This document shows positions 63,704 through 64,000 of a stretch of DNA of 64,000 nt, piece after piece (positions within the stretch are counted from its first letter, which is position 1; each line of letters begins with the position of its first letter). The notes beneath the pieces were generated by a model, which searched no databases, was not told where the DNA came from, and saw only the letters and a list, made by a program, of their open reading frames with translations. The stretch is from Janthinobacterium sp. GW456P. GTDB lineage: Bacteria > Pseudomonadota > Gammaproteobacteria > Burkholderiales > Burkholderiaceae_D. The translations under genes and the position numbers were made by a program. The stretch covers positions 436,750 through 500,749 of the forward strand of contig NZ_NEHB01000001.1 in assembly GCF_002127655.1 (NCBI RefSeq). The letters are read 5' to 3'.

Positions 63704-64000
63704 ATGCGCCATATTATTTCTGTCTTGCTGGAAAACGAAGCGGGCGCCCTGTCGCGCGTGGTGGGCCTGTTCTCGGCACGCGGCTACAACATCGAAACAT
63801 TGACGGTGGCGCCGACGGAAGACTCGACCCTGTCGCGCATGACCATCGTCACCAGCGGTTCGGACGACATCATCGAGCAGATCACCAAGCACCTGAACCG
63901 CCTCATCGAGGTAGTCAAGGTGGTGGACCTGACCGAAGGCCAGCATATCGAACGCGAGTTGATGCTGATCAAGGTTCGTGCCGTGGGCAAGGAGCGCGAG
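63704..64000 (+). CDS. ilvH: Acetolactate synthase small (regulatory) subunit, truncated by window edge
   Basis: 99 codons are visible. The N-terminal ACT domain reads [40 protein letters not shown] and [20 protein letters not shown], the valine-binding regulatory fold. The ATG at 63704 is two bases after the ilvB stop, and GGAGGA ends ilvB, so ribosomes can start directly. The symbol ilvN is used for the same subunit. Confidence 0.97.
   Translation, partial: MRHIISVLLENEAGALSRVVGLFSARGYNIETLTVAPTEDSTLSRMTIVTSGSDDIIEQITKHLNRLIEVVKVVDLTEGQHIERELMLIKVRAVGKERE

Overview
The window is a high-GC chromosomal segment whose gene content and order point to a betaproteobacterium of the order Burkholderiales, most likely family Oxalobacteraceae (Janthinobacterium/Massilia/Duganella type). 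The clues are an iscRSUA-hscBA-fdx-iscX operon, an ECF sigma/DUF3619/DUF3106/RDD operon, a PEP-CTERM protein, a PA0069-type radical SAM gene under a LexA box and a Burkholderiales-like type VI secretion cluster. No ribosomal RNA gene is present, so the genus call is inference.

Layout. 1-4750: truncated AraC regulator, DUF3224 protein, uvrB, aromatic/aspartate aminotransferase. 4830-17820: a patchy segment punctuated by four identical tRNA-Asn(GTT) genes, each with its own promoter and terminator. Between them lie an alpha/beta-hydrolase pseudogene, a hydrolase of visibly lower GC, a Dabb protein, a PEP-CTERM protein, a cluster of four decayed genes (sulfotransferase, aspartyl-hydroxylase-like, GNAT, methyltransferase; 8448-10830), an intact three-gene periplasmic FAD-dehydrogenase/cytochrome c operon behind a perfect LacI-type palindrome, a GtrA protein, a purine-type NCS2 permease and a GntR regulator. 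17.9-20.5 kb: hypothetical proteins, a hydrolase and a VOC protein.

20.6-37.8 kb: type VI secretion locus. A membrane M15 peptidase, tssM, tagF and an OmpA-like gene run rightward, tssJ-tssK-tssL run leftward, and a TPR lipoprotein, tssB, tssC, hcp, tssE, tssH and tssA run rightward. tssF, tssG, vgrG and PAAR genes are not in the window. 37.8-43.2 kb: periplasmic solute-binding protein, Blc lipocalin, chemoreceptor, DTW-domain tRNA enzyme, LexA-controlled radical SAM gene. 43.3-50.8 kb: ChaC-like cyclotransferase, LysR regulator divergent from a VOC-FAH-maiA catabolic operon, a membrane diguanylate cyclase with a periplasmic ligand domain, a divergent uracil-DNA-glycosylase-fold protein and a NADAR protein.

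51.0-57.8 kb: complete ISC iron-sulfur operon with an IscR site over its own promoter, ending in a methyltransferase gene overlapping iscX. 57.8-64.0 kb: an intergenic repeat, an RluF-like pseudouridine synthase, a group III truncated haemoglobin, the sigma/DUF3619/DUF3106/RDD operon, and ilvB with the start of ilvH (acetolactate synthase).

The most interesting items are the baseplate-less T6SS locus with its own cell-wall peptidase, the uncharacterised ECF-sigma operon with a plausible membrane anti-sigma partner, the clustered gene graveyard between duplicated tRNA-Asn genes, the SOS-regulated radical SAM gene, and the glycosylase-fold protein with an altered active-site motif.
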